NCBI GenBank assembly: GCA_963813495.1
Contig: CAWEZC010000006.1
Location: 62,001-126,000 of the forward strand
From: JACVRW01 sp963813495
GTDB taxonomy: Bacteria > Actinomycetota > Thermoleophilia > Solirubrobacterales > Thermoleophilaceae
Direction: 5' to 3'
DNA length: 64,000 nucleotides
Part shown: one piece after another, positions 49,345-57,652 of the stretch
How the letters are laid out: each line of letters opens with the position of its first letter
Position numbering within the stretch: position 1 is the first letter of the stretch
Translations under genes and position numbers: made by a program
Notes under the pieces: generated by a model
Databases searched by the model: none
What the model saw: only the letters and a program-made list of their open reading frames with translations
Told to the model about the DNA's origin: nothing

Positions 49345-51093
49345 CTAGCCGAAGGTGAAGGCGTAGCCCGACACGCCGGGCGGCAGATCGAGAGTCAGCG
49401 AGTGGCGGCCCGCCCGCGGGAGGTCCACCAGCCGGTAGAGACGTTGCCGGCGCACCACCGCGCCGCCCGCGCTGACGTCGTCGCCGGCCAGCCGCGCCGG
49501 TAGCCGCCGGCCGTCGAGCTCCACCTTCACGCGGCGCGGCATCCCGCCGCTCGAGCCCAGCACCAGGAACACCCTCCGGGCGCCGAACTCGAGCCGCAGC
49601 CGCGAGCCGCGGACCGCAGTGGCCGAATCGCCGGTCACCCGCCAGGTGCCTTCGTAGCCGAGGCTGTCCGGAGGCAGCTCGTCATCGGGAAGCCGGTAGC
49701 TCCGGGTGCCGGGCTCGAGCGGCCCGTTGACGACGCGGTCGGCCCGCGCCGCGCCGAGGTAGCTCTCCGGCGTGGTGACGAGCTCCGAGCGCTCCTCGGC
49801 GCGAGCGCGCGCCCGGGCGCCCGGGCGCTCGCCCGCCTCGGCAAGGAGCGCGCGGATGGCGGCCTCGGTCTCCTCGTAGTCCCCCTCTCCGAAGTGCGTA
49901 TAGCGAACCTGCCCGCGGGCGTCGATCAGGTACTTCGCGGGCCAGTACTGGTTGCCGTAGGCGTTCCAGGTCGAGTACTCGTTGTCCTGGGCGACGGCAT
50001 AGCGCAGGTCGTTCTGATCGATCGCGTCACGCACGTTGCCGGCGTCGCGCTCAAAGGGAAACTCCGGCGTGTGCACCCCCACGATCTGCAGGCCACGGCC
50101 GCGGTAGCGCTCGTCCCACGCCTTGAGAAAGGGAAGCGTGCGGATGCAGTTGATGCAGGTGTAGGTCCAGAAGTCCACGAGCACCACCTTGCCCCGCAGT
50201 TCCGCGAGCGTGAGCGGGCGCTCGCCCGGAGTGTTGAACCAGGCCTGGTTGCCGGAGAAGCCGGGCGCCGTGCCCAGCACCGGCAACGAGGACGTGTCGG
50301 GCCGGGGGCGCTCGGCTGCCTCCGCGAACGCGGGCCCGGTGGCGCGATCCTCGCGCAGCGCGGCCAGCTCGTCGCGGACCCCGTCGCGCTCCTCCAGCTC
50401 CTTCGAGGGGTTGACCAGAAAAGCAGGCAGGTCGTCGGCGATGGCGGTCTGGAAGCGGGTGTCGTAGTCGGCGAGCATCAGCACCGCCGCCGCCACCATC
50501 ACGGCGCCCGTCGCCATCTGGAGGCGGCCGGCGTTGAGGCTGAGGCGCCTCGTCAGCCGCCGTCCCCCGCGCATGAGGACGTAGAGCACGACCGCGCTGC
50601 CGATCGCGTAGGAGAACGCCACCGCCAGGCGGCCGGCGGTGAAGGGCTGCGCGGCCGAGACGGTGATCACCCCGGCCAGGATCGGCCCGGCGCAGGGGGC
50701 GTAGACCAGGCCCAGGCTCAGCCCGACGACCATCCCCGACCAGAAGCCGCCGCCGGGGCTGCCACGGAACCTGCTGCTCGGCACCAGGCGGCTGAGCGCC
50801 ACCTCCAGCCGGGCCGCCAACGGCGGAGCCAGCAGGCAGAGGCCGAAGCCCAGCAGCACCGCGATCGCCACGTTGCGCAGCAGATCGTCGGGCAGTCCGA
50901 GGGCGTCGATCACGTAGACGAGCGCCACGGTGGCGAAGGCAAACGACAGCGCGAGCCCGGTGACGACGCCGAGCGGCCGTCGGCGGCCGCCCGTCACCCC
51001 GGCGGAGAGCGCCACCGGCAGCACCGGCAGCACGCAGGGCGACAGGGCGGTGGCCGCTCCGGCCACGAACGCGAAGGCGATGAGGGCGACCAC
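49345..51093 (-). CDS. dipZ: DipZ: CcdA-like membrane domain fused to a thioredoxin-like domain
   Basis: 582 residues from GTG at 51093. The membrane half (~1-240) has ALSPCVLPVLPVAL and VYAPCAGPILAGV, the two conserved Cys of CcdA. The extracytoplasmic half starts at about 290 with WFNTPGERPLTLAELRGKVVLVDFWTYTCINCIRTLPFLKAW, whose TCINC is the thioredoxin CxxC. YGNQYWPAKYLIDARG is the conserved cis-Pro region. The last ~170 residues are the DipZ C-terminal beta domain. It passes electrons across the membrane to reduce exported disulfides or haem-binding Cys. It is divergent from a lipoprotein gene (90 bp). Confidence 0.92.
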   Translation of the reverse strand: MVALIAFAFVAGAATALSPCVLPVLPVALSAGVTGGRRRPLGVVTGLALSFAFATVALVYVIDALGLPDDLLRNVAIAVLLGFGLCLLAPPLAARLEVALSRLVPSSRFRGSPGGGFWSGMVVGLSLGLVYAPCAGPILAGVITVSAAQPFTAGRLAVAFSYAIGSAVVLYVLMRGGRRLTRRLSLNAGRLQMATGAVMVAAAVLMLADYDTRFQTAIADDLPAFLVNPSKELEERDGVRDELAALREDRATGPAFAEAAERPRPDTSSLPVLGTAPGFSGNQAWFNTPGERPLTLAELRGKVVLVDFWTYTCINCIRTLPFLKAWDERYRGRGLQIVGVHTPEFPFERDAGNVRDAIDQNDLRYAVAQDNEYSTWNAYGNQYWPAKYLIDARGQVRYTHFGEGDYEETEAAIRALLAEAGERPGARARARAEERSELVTTPESYLGAARADRVVNGPLEPGTRSYRLPDDELPPDSLGYEGTWRVTGDSATAVRGSRLRLEFGARRVFLVLGSSGGMPRRVKVELDGRRLPARLAGDDVSAGGAVVRRQRLYRLVDLPRAGRHSLTLDLPPGVSGYAFTFG

Positions 51094-51183
51094 TCGGCTG
51101 CACAGTGGCAGGCGCGGTTTGCGACTGGTTACGAGCGCCCTGCCCGTAACGAATCGGCAAGGCGCGCGACCAATGCTCGTCCC

Positions 51184-51717
51184 GTGCTCACGAGAACAAG
51201 AAAGCCGTTGATCCGGCCGACCCTTGCCGCCCTGGCGGCCGCCGCCTTCCTGGCGAGTTGCGGCGACGACGATTCCAGCGCCGAGCGGGCGCCCGCAGAG
51301 GCACCACAGGCGGCGGTGAGGGACGAGGCCGTGAAGGGCGAGGTGGTGAAGAAGCCCGGGCGGGGAGCGCTCGTCAAGGCCGTCGAGTCCCGCTTCGGGC
51401 GCGTGATCGCCGACAAGACCGGCCAAGCCCTGTACCTCTTCGACAAGGAGAAGGGCAAGCGCAGCGAGTGCTACGGCGAGTGCGCCGTGGCCTGGCCGCC
51501 GCTGCTCACGAAGGGCAGGCCGCGGGCAGGCTCCGGCGCCCGCAAGGGACTGCTCGGAACCACCCGGCGCCGCAGCGGCAAGCTGCAGGTGACCTACGCC
51601 GGGCACCCGGTCTACTACTTCAAGGACGACTCCCCCGGCAACATCCTGTGCCACAACGTGGACGAGTTCGGCGGCCTGTGGCTCGTTTTCGAGCCCAGCG
51701 GTGCGGCAGTGAGCTGA
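51184..51717 (+). CDS. Lipoprotein with COG4315-type repeats
   Basis: 177 residues from GTG at 51184. TLAALAAAAFLASC is a lipoprotein signal with an LASC lipobox, followed by an Asp/Ser/Ala-rich linker. The body has two PF03640-type units: GRVIADKTGQALYLFDKEKG with CYGECAVAWPPLLTKGRP, and QVTYAGHPVYYFKDDSPGN. Function of the family is unknown; it is often seen near redox proteins. Divergent from dipZ. Confidence 0.85.
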   Translation: MLTRTRKPLIRPTLAALAAAAFLASCGDDDSSAERAPAEAPQAAVRDEAVKGEVVKKPGRGALVKAVESRFGRVIADKTGQALYLFDKEKGKRSECYGECAVAWPPLLTKGRPRAGSGARKGLLGTTRRRSGKLQVTYAGHPVYYFKDDSPGNILCHNVDEFGGLWLVFEPSGAAVS

Positions 51718-51789
51718 GAGCAAGTCAAGGGTGGCGGTTAAGGGCACCACCCCGATGTTCCGTAGCCCCTGGACGGCGAGGCTGCTCGC

Positions 51790-52893
51790 ATGTCATTCGC
51801 TCCCTCCTCACCCGCCGCCCAGGCCGTCCCCGAGCTAGAGCTCCCCGCCTTGGATCTGCGGGCCCTGGCGCGTCGGGCCGCCCTTCCGCTGGCCCTCGCT
51901 GCAGTGGTGGCGGCCGTGCTGGTCGTGGGCGGGGGTCCGCTGCAGGCCTTCGCGGATGCACTCGGCCGGGTGCTCGACGCCGAGCCGCTCTGGGTGGCAG
52001 GCGCCGCGCTGTTCGAGCTGCTGTCCTTCGTGGGCTACGTGGCCTTGCTGTGGCTCGTCGGTGGCCGCAGGTCGCGGCGCCTGGGACTCCGCGCCAGCAC
52101 CGAGGTCACGCTGGGCGGCGCAGCGGCCACCCGGCTGCTCCCGACCGGCGGCGTCGGTGGCGCGGCGATGACCATCTGGGCCTTCCGCCGCGCAGGCCTC
52201 GGCGCGCACGACGCGACGCGCACCCTGCTCACGTTTCTCGTGTTGCTGTACTCGGTCTTCCTCGCGGCCATCGCGGTTGCAGGCGGCCTGCTGGCTCTCG
52301 GCCTCGTCGGCGGGGGCGCCCCGCTCGCCCTCACCGCACTGCCGGCCGCCGGCGCAGCCCTCGCGATCGCCGCGGGACTGGCGCTCGCCGCTCGCAGGCC
52401 GCGGCGCGACGGCGTCCGGCAGGCCGTCCCCGGTGCTTCGCTACCGGCTCGCGCCTCCGTCGCGCTGGGCAACGCGCCCTTCACCCTCGGTGCCGCCATC
52501 CAGGACGCGATCGCGCTCGTGCGCTCCGGCGACCCGCGCCTGCTCGGTGCGCTGGCCTGGTGGGGCTTCGACGCCGCGGTGCTCTGGGCAATGCTGAACG
52601 CCCTGGGGGCTCCTCCCAGCCTCGCCGTGGTCGTGCTCGCCTACTTCGTCGGCCAGGTGGCCAACACGGTCCCCGTTCCCGGGGCCGTGAGCGGCGGCAT
52701 GGTCGGCCTGCTGCTGGCCTTCGGAGTGGAGGCCGACCTGGCTGTCGCCTCCGTGCTGGCTTATCGCTCGGTGGCGATCTGGTTGCCGGCGCCGATCGGC
52801 CTGGCCGCTCTGGCCGGCCTGCGCCGGACCGTTGCCGGCTGGGCCCAGCAGGACGGCACGCCGCTCGTTGGCAGGGCAGTCGCCGGACATTGA
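51790..52893 (+). CDS. UPF0104-like integral membrane protein (putative lipid flippase)
   Basis: 367 residues with eight hydrophobic segments. GGRRSRRLGLRASTEVTLGGAAATRLLPTGGVGGAAMTIWAFRRAGL (in parts) and YFVGQVANTVPVPGAVSGGMVGLLLAFGVEADLAV are the conserved positions of the lysylphosphatidylglycerol-synthase-TM/UPF0104 family, here with the NTVPVPG and GGxxGGAAM signatures. It may flip or modify a glycerolipid. Followed by a 305-nt leader region of the next transporter gene. Confidence 0.78.
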   Translation: MSFAPSSPAAQAVPELELPALDLRALARRAALPLALAAVVAAVLVVGGGPLQAFADALGRVLDAEPLWVAGAALFELLSFVGYVALLWLVGGRRSRRLGLRASTEVTLGGAAATRLLPTGGVGGAAMTIWAFRRAGLGAHDATRTLLTFLVLLYSVFLAAIAVAGGLLALGLVGGGAPLALTALPAAGAALAIAAGLALAARRPRRDGVRQAVPGASLPARASVALGNAPFTLGAAIQDAIALVRSGDPRLLGALAWWGFDAAVLWAMLNALGAPPSLAVVVLAYFVGQVANTVPVPGAVSGGMVGLLLAFGVEADLAVASVLAYRSVAIWLPAPIGLAALAGLRRTVAGWAQQDGTPLVGRAVAGH

Positions 52894-53198
52894 GCCGAAC
52901 CGGACTTGCCGGCTCGCGACTGGTACGCTGCGCGGTGCGTGGGCCCCAGCATCCCGGTCCGGCTACGTCGATCACAGAGTCCCGGTCGAAACCACTCCGG
53001 CCCTATCCCTCCGGCCGGCGGGAGACCTGCGATCCAGGAGGTCAGGTATGGAAACGAGTGCCGGTCCTCGAGGCAAGGGGCGGATCGCCCGTAGCTCCGT
53101 GTACGGAGCCGGCCGCAGGTTCGTTGCGGCAGCCGCCGATCGCGGCAGCGGGTGAGGTCCCCGGGATCGGCTCACCCTGACCCCGCGACGGCGCCTCG
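52894..53198 (+). promoter_or_regulatory. Structured leader with small ORF upstream of the DMT transporter
   Basis: A 305-nt gap. GACCT (53024-53028) can pair with AGGTC (53039-53043), which would hide the ribosome-binding site AGGAGGT (53036-53042) of a small ORF (53048-53155). The ORF stop lies in a 7-bp hairpin, GGGTGAG (53150-53156) with CTCACCC (53171-53177), 22 nt before the transporter start. TCCG-TGTA-CGGA at ~53096-53107 forms another hairpin inside the ORF. The arrangement looks like attenuation or a riboswitch but matches no riboswitch consensus that I could recall. Confidence 0.4.
53048..53155 (+). CDS. Small ORF in the transporter leader (35 residues)
   Basis: METSAGPRGKGRIARSSVYG is the first part; the rest is Ala/Arg/Gly-rich. 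It has AGGAGGT 5 nt before the ATG, stronger than most genes in the window, and ends 43 nt before the transporter start. It may be a leader peptide or a small protein. The sequence itself shows no known motif. Confidence 0.4.
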   Translation: METSAGPRGKGRIARSSVYGAGRRFVAAAADRGSG

Positions 53199-54140
53199 AT
53201 GAGCAACGTCTCGCCAGCCGTCGGCATCGGCCTCATCTGCGCGCTGTTGTCAGCGCTCGGAACGAATCTGGCCTTCCTGTTCAAGCACAGGGGAGCGGTC
53301 GCTGCTCCCGACGTCAACATGCGCCATCCCCTGCGAAGTGCGGTCGACCTGTTTCGCTCCAAGTGGTGGAGCGTCGGCTGGGGCATAGCGGCGGTCGCGT
53401 TCGCGCTCCACGTGGCCGCGCTCGCCCTTGCCCCGATCTCGATCGGGCAGGCGGTGCTCGCCGGAGGCCTGGTGTTTCTTGCGGTGCTAGCGGAGCGCTT
53501 CTTCGGCTTCGAGCTGGGCCGGCGCCAGTGGATCGGGATCGGCCTGGTGGCGGTGTCGCTCAGCCTGCTGACACTGACCGGCGGCGGTGGCGGAGGAGGG
53601 GCCAGTTCCGGCTACTCCCTCGCTGGGATGATCGCCTTCGAGGGCATAGCGGTCTGTGTCGGCGTGCTTCTGGTCGCTTCCCACCTGATCGAGCGCATTC
53701 CCGCGCAGCGCGGGGTGCTGCTCGGGATCGCCGCCGGACTCGGATTCGGAATCTCCGACGTGGCGATCAAGGCGCTCTCGGGCGATCTCGACGGCGGGGC
53801 TGCCGGGTTCTTCAGCCCCTGGACGGTGGTGATCGTCACGGCGGCGGTCTTCTCGTTCTATGCCTCTGCCCGCAGCCTCCAAATCGGAGACGGCGTCGCG
53901 GTGATCGCCGTGACCTCGGTGGCGGCCAACCTGTCCACGATCCTCGCCGGACTGGCGGTCTTCGGAGACCGGCTCGGCACCGATCCCCTGGTGGTGGGGG
54001 TCCGGATCGCGGCGTTCGCCCTGATACTCGTAGGGGCAGCCCTGATCCCCGCGCCGGTGCGCGCCGGTGAGGCGCTGGAGGAATCCGCAGAGGAGGAGTC
54101 AGCGGCGGAGCTCGGCAAGCCCACCACAAGCGTTGGGTGA
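53199..54140 (+). CDS. DMT-superfamily transporter (EamA/NIPA-like)
   Basis: 313 residues, about 9-10 TM segments. GIGLICALLSALGTNLAFLFKHRGAV at the N-terminus, then ALAPISIGQAVLAGGLVFLAVLAERFFGFELGRRQWIGIGLVAVSLSLLTLT (in parts) and a second repeat SLQIGDGVAVIAVTSVAANLSTILAGLAVFGDRLG. Repeat layout and length fit the drug/metabolite transporter superfamily, with a resemblance to magnesium-type NIPA members. Substrate unknown. No ribosome-binding site of note; translation may depend on the upstream leader. Confidence 0.75.
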   Translation: MSNVSPAVGIGLICALLSALGTNLAFLFKHRGAVAAPDVNMRHPLRSAVDLFRSKWWSVGWGIAAVAFALHVAALALAPISIGQAVLAGGLVFLAVLAERFFGFELGRRQWIGIGLVAVSLSLLTLTGGGGGGGASSGYSLAGMIAFEGIAVCVGVLLVASHLIERIPAQRGVLLGIAAGLGFGISDVAIKALSGDLDGGAAGFFSPWTVVIVTAAVFSFYASARSLQIGDGVAVIAVTSVAANLSTILAGLAVFGDRLGTDPLVVGVRIAAFALILVGAALIPAPVRAGEALEESAEEESAAELGKPTTSVG

Positions 54141-54177
54141 CCGCCACGACTCGTAGGGTCGGATCGAGAGGAGCCAC

Positions 54178-54384
54178 ATGCAGACACGAATCGTGCTCAC
54201 CACCGGTACCGAGTTCGTGACCGACGTCGACGCGGACGCCGTCATGACCCAGATGCTGGCGGCAGAGTCCTACGCAAAGGTTCAGGTGCCCGACTCGAAG
54301 GGAACCAGAACCGTCTACGTGCTCCGTGAGCACATCGTCTCGATCGAGGAGGTCCGCCGGGGCAAGGGGCCGCGGCCGATCTGA
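54178..54384 (+). CDS. Small beta-rich protein, paralogue of the 41463 gene
   Basis: 68 residues: RIVLTTGTEFVTDVDADAVM, a helix, then QVPDSKGTRTVYVLREHIVS. It starts 38 bp after the transporter stop, with GAGAGGAG before the ATG. It shares the TTGxE strand and closing strand with the 65-residue protein on the minus strand at 41463. Role unknown. Confidence 0.6.
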   Translation: MQTRIVLTTGTEFVTDVDADAVMTQMLAAESYAKVQVPDSKGTRTVYVLREHIVSIEEVRRGKGPRPI

Positions 54385-54392
54385 CGGCAGCC

Positions 54393-54408
54393 CGGCGAGC
54401 GCTCGCCG
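54393..54408. repeat. Perfect 16-nt palindrome
   Basis: CGGCGAGC followed directly by GCTCGCCG. It sits 9 bp after the small beta-rich gene. As a hairpin it has no loop, so it is more likely a dimeric protein site or a rolled-over terminator stem than a classical terminator. The remaining 95 nt to the next gene hold only an in-frame stub of unclear origin. Confidence 0.35.
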
Positions 54409-54503
54409 AGGACCCGTTCAGCAAGATCTACGAGGTTCGCCCGTAGCCATGATCGCCGACGTGCTCCTGAACCTCGGGCTGGACCGGCTGCGGCCTGCTC
54501 ACC

Positions 54504-55109
54504 TCATGGGTCACGGTCAGCGTGGTCGGCTGACGCGAGGGCCGGCGTCGCCTTCACCTTGACGTCGGTGCCGCCCATGATCGAGTAGGCCTTCACACGC
54601 ACGACCGGCGCCCCGGCCGGCGGCCGGGGGGTCTGCTCGAGCCGCAGGTCGTTGCCGCCCATGAAGGCGAAGCCGCTCAGCTCCACCTGGACGCCATCGG
54701 GCACGATGATGTTCGAGCCGCCCATCAGCGAGAACACCTGGATCTCCGTGTCCGCGCTCTCGACGATCGCATCGCTGAGATCGAGATCGGCGCCGCCCAT
54801 CAGGTTGACCACCGTGCAGCGCGAAGCGATCCGCCAGCGACCGCGGTGAGTGCCGCCGCCCATGATGCCAACGATCCAGCGCCGTGCCGTCACGGGAGCG
54901 GGCGCGGACGGCGACTGCTCGGGCAGGTCGGCGGTCAGGGGCTCGAGATCCGCGCGCGTGACCGCGGTGAGGGCTCGATCGAGGCGGTCGGCCAGCTCGT
55001 CGAGAGTCAGCCTGCCTTCTCCGGCTGCGGTGCGCAGCCGGGCGACCGCCGCCTCACGCTCCTCGTCCGAGGCGCGGACGGCGGGAGTCGAATCGCCGGA
55101 GGCGGGCAT
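54504..55109 (-). CDS. DUF1707 / LiaF-like cell-wall-response protein
   Basis: 201 residues. The N-terminal ~55 residues (VRASDEEREAAVARLRTAAGEGRLTLDELADRLDRAL) are the DUF1707 (SHOCT-like) helix pair. The C-terminal part repeats MGGxxxR/D motifs in beta strands (VGIMGGGTHRGRW, VVNLMGGADLDL, VFSLMGGSNIIV, FAFMGGNDLRL, YSIMGGTDVKV), as in LiaF/DUF2154 envelope-stress proteins. No TM segment is seen between, unlike true LiaF. Role in envelope stress is inferred. Confidence 0.82.
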   Translation of the reverse strand: MPASGDSTPAVRASDEEREAAVARLRTAAGEGRLTLDELADRLDRALTAVTRADLEPLTADLPEQSPSAPAPVTARRWIVGIMGGGTHRGRWRIASRCTVVNLMGGADLDLSDAIVESADTEIQVFSLMGGSNIIVPDGVQVELSGFAFMGGNDLRLEQTPRPPAGAPVVRVKAYSIMGGTDVKVKATPALASADHADRDP

Positions 55110-55238
55110 TGCCGGGCTGTCGCTCAGCTCGAGGAGGTGGTCGGTCCGTGATCTTTCGCCATGGTCTTGGGATACCCGGCCGCAGAAAGCGCGACACTCC
55201 GAAGCGCGTCCCCGGTGGGACAGCTACGGGGATGTCCT

Positions 55239-57509
55239 TCAGCGCCGGCTGGGCGCGAGCAGGCGCAGGCGTGCGGCGATCGGCGCCCGGTTGCCCGCGG
55301 CGTCGCGGGCCGCCCCGGTCACGCTGACCCGGAGGGCACCGGACTTGGCCAGCCGGCGGCGTAGGGACGGCTTCAGGCGCAGCGAGAGCACTCGGGTCTT
55401 CCCGGAGGCGACCCGGAAGCTCGCGCGAGCCACGGTGGTGTCGCCCCAGCGCAGCCGCAGGTCCACGCGGCAGGTGCTCTCTCGCCGCGGGCAGCCGACC
55501 CGCAGCTGCACCCGGCCGCGACGCGAGACACGCGCTGTGCGCGGCCCCACCGCCATGCGTGGCGCGATTCGGTCGTGTGGCGGCGCCGCTGTGCCGGGTG
55601 AGACACCGCCTGCGGGCGGTGCACCGCCGCCGGGTAGGCCGGGCTCGCCACCGGCCGGCTCGCCACCGGCCGGCCCGCCACGACACGCTTCGATGCCTTC
55701 GAGATTGCCGCTGTCGTCGACCGCCCGGCTGCGAATCGTCGCAGTGCCGCTCGCGCCGGGAGTGAAGCCATAGCTCCAGCTCTCGCGCCCGGTCGCCGGA
55801 TGCCACGCCGCGCCGTTCACCGACACCTCCACGCCGCCCACCCGTCCGCCGGCATCGGTGGCGCTGCCACCAACCGAGACGGCAACTCCGGCGCTCACGC
55901 TCACGCTCGCTGAGCTCGGCGCCGAGGTCGGTGGTGTGCAGTCGGCCGACTCGAGCGCCGGGGTCAGGCCGCCCTGGAGCGTGCCGGGTTGAGCGTCCAT
56001 GTCGGCCAGCAGGTTCGCGGTCGCCTGTTGCATGCGCTCGTCGGCGGGCGCGTTGCCACGGTCGTGGTGGTCGTCCAGACCCCAGGACCATTGCACCGTG
56101 CCCGCGCCGAACACGATCGAGTCGGGACCGTCCCCGTTGGGCTGGCGGTAGAGGGTGAGGCTGTGCGTGGCGGTGCCCGACGCGTAGCTCGAGCCCTGGT
56201 CCTGGAGCTTCTGCACGCCCGAGGCCGTGGTCGACGACATGCGCACCAGCCCCGGTGGCCGGGCGCCGTTGTCGAGATCCTCGTCCCACTCGTAGCCGAC
56301 GGTGTCCTGACCCAGGGTGGCCGTCACCCCGGGCCCGAGGTTCGCCAGCGAGGTATTGCGCCACAGACGCATGCGGCCGTCCGTAGACGGCACCTGCAGG
56401 TCGACCGCGCAGCAGTTGACGGTAAAGATCGTTCCCGTGAGCGCGTTCTCCGGCCGCGATCCCTCCGGGTTGAAGGAGCGCGAGTCGCGCCAGGTGCCCG
56501 TCCAGGCCCCGCTGGGGTCGACGTTGTCGTCCTCGTGAGTGTCCTTGTAGGAGACCAGCGTCCGGTGGCCGTCCTCCCAGCGCGTCTTCCAGAAGACCTC
56601 GTTGCCGCTGAAGAAGGCCAGGTTCACACCCGCCGCGCGCGCTGACTCCACGTTGGTTCGCTGTTCGCCCGACCAGTACTCGTCGTGGCCCACCGACAGG
56701 AAGGTCTCGTGCTCCAGCAGCTCGGCGCCGCGACGGTCGCTGTCGACACCGGTCGAGTAGCTCACGTCGTAGCCGTTGCGCTCCATCCAGCGCACCATCG
56801 GATACTCGGCGTTGAACACCCAGTCCTCGGAGGCGTACTCGCGGGTGCTGAAGGGCCGGTTGTAGCTGACCTTGTAGGCGCGCCCGGACGGCGAGCCGGT
56901 GTAGAGGCTGTTGCCGCCGAAGCGGTTGTAGGCCTGCCACGTGGTGTCCGAGGTCTGGAACAGCAGCTCGGAGGCGCCGTCGTCGTCGCGCACCACGAAG
57001 ACCACATGGCTCGATCCAGCGGGCCCGTCCTCGCGCACGAGGCGCGCGAAGTAGATGCCCGACACCGCATTTGGCGGGACCGCCCAGGCTGCCGTCACGG
57101 ACCAGTTGGCGCAGTCCACCAGCCCGGTCGCAGACTGCTCCTGACACGCGGGCTGCTGAGGCGACGCTCCCAGCGGTCGTACCGTCGCCACCCGGCGCGC
57201 TCCGGAGCCCTGGTACCAGCCCATCCGGTAGATGTCGAGGCGGTACAGGCTGGTGACCGAGTTGATCTTGAACTGAACCGTCTGGCCCTGGTCGAGGCTG
57301 ATGTCCGTGGCGAAGCCCTGGATGTTGGGGTCGCCGGAGCCCGAGACATCCCATTCGCTTTCCGGCGCCCCGGGCAGGCAGTTCTCGGTCACGATCTCGT
57401 TTGCCGGAGCCGTGCAGCCGGGGCCCTGTGCGGCGGCAGGCTGCGCGAGCACAGCTGCCGGAGCAGCAGCCAGCAGCATTGCGAGGGTTGCCCGGCACGC
57501 CGTGATCAC
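55239..57509 (-). CDS. Large secreted N,N-dimethylformamidase-large-subunit-like protein
   Basis: 756 residues from GTG at 57509. Signal peptide (~1-27). The core (~40-520) matches the DMFA2-like C-terminal domain of N,N-dimethylformamidases: RMGWYQGSGARRV, GHDEYWSGEQR, FFSGNEVFWKTRW and VYxWxxxDDH-like WGLDDHHDRGN. An Ig-like region (~530-630) and a Gly/Pro/Glu linker follow. The last ~105 residues form a beta domain with two conserved Cys (RVSRRGRVQLRVGCP...CRVDLRL) that also ends the divergent neighbour. Exported and likely acts on an external amide or polymer; the substrate is unclear. Confidence 0.8.
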   Translation of the reverse strand: MITACRATLAMLLAAAPAAVLAQPAAAQGPGCTAPANEIVTENCLPGAPESEWDVSGSGDPNIQGFATDISLDQGQTVQFKINSVTSLYRLDIYRMGWYQGSGARRVATVRPLGASPQQPACQEQSATGLVDCANWSVTAAWAVPPNAVSGIYFARLVREDGPAGSSHVVFVVRDDDGASELLFQTSDTTWQAYNRFGGNSLYTGSPSGRAYKVSYNRPFSTREYASEDWVFNAEYPMVRWMERNGYDVSYSTGVDSDRRGAELLEHETFLSVGHDEYWSGEQRTNVESARAAGVNLAFFSGNEVFWKTRWEDGHRTLVSYKDTHEDDNVDPSGAWTGTWRDSRSFNPEGSRPENALTGTIFTVNCCAVDLQVPSTDGRMRLWRNTSLANLGPGVTATLGQDTVGYEWDEDLDNGARPPGLVRMSSTTASGVQKLQDQGSSYASGTATHSLTLYRQPNGDGPDSIVFGAGTVQWSWGLDDHHDRGNAPADERMQQATANLLADMDAQPGTLQGGLTPALESADCTPPTSAPSSASVSVSAGVAVSVGGSATDAGGRVGGVEVSVNGAAWHPATGRESWSYGFTPGASGTATIRSRAVDDSGNLEGIEACRGGPAGGEPAGGEPGLPGGGAPPAGGVSPGTAAPPHDRIAPRMAVGPRTARVSRRGRVQLRVGCPRRESTCRVDLRLRWGDTTVARASFRVASGKTRVLSLRLKPSLRRRLAKSGALRVSVTGAARDAAGNRAPIAARLRLLAPSRR

Positions 57510-57652
57510 TCGCCCCTAGAACGCGCGAGCCGGCGACGGGTTTGCGTCCGGGGCGGGCAGAGCAGATTCTCGGGGGCGGCGCTGTGAGAACCGCCGGTCC
57601 TTGCTCGTTTGCTGGGGAGGCCCATGAGCCAACACCCGAGCCCAGGATCAGA

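Noticed and set aside
49894..51183. 430-codon extension upstream of the lipoprotein frame
   Set aside because: Antisense to dipZ; the lipoprotein signal peptide starts at the GTG at 51184.
52894..53047. Guanidine-II, fluoride, ydaO and M-box riboswitches upstream of the DMT transporter
   Set aside because: The characteristic loop sequences of these classes, as far as I recall them, are not found; only generic GC-rich hairpins are present.
54385..54447. Short in-frame stub RALAEDPFSKIYEVRP ending at a TAG after the small beta-rich gene
   Set aside because: Looks protein-like, but it has no start signal and only ~20 codons; could be a remnant or chance.
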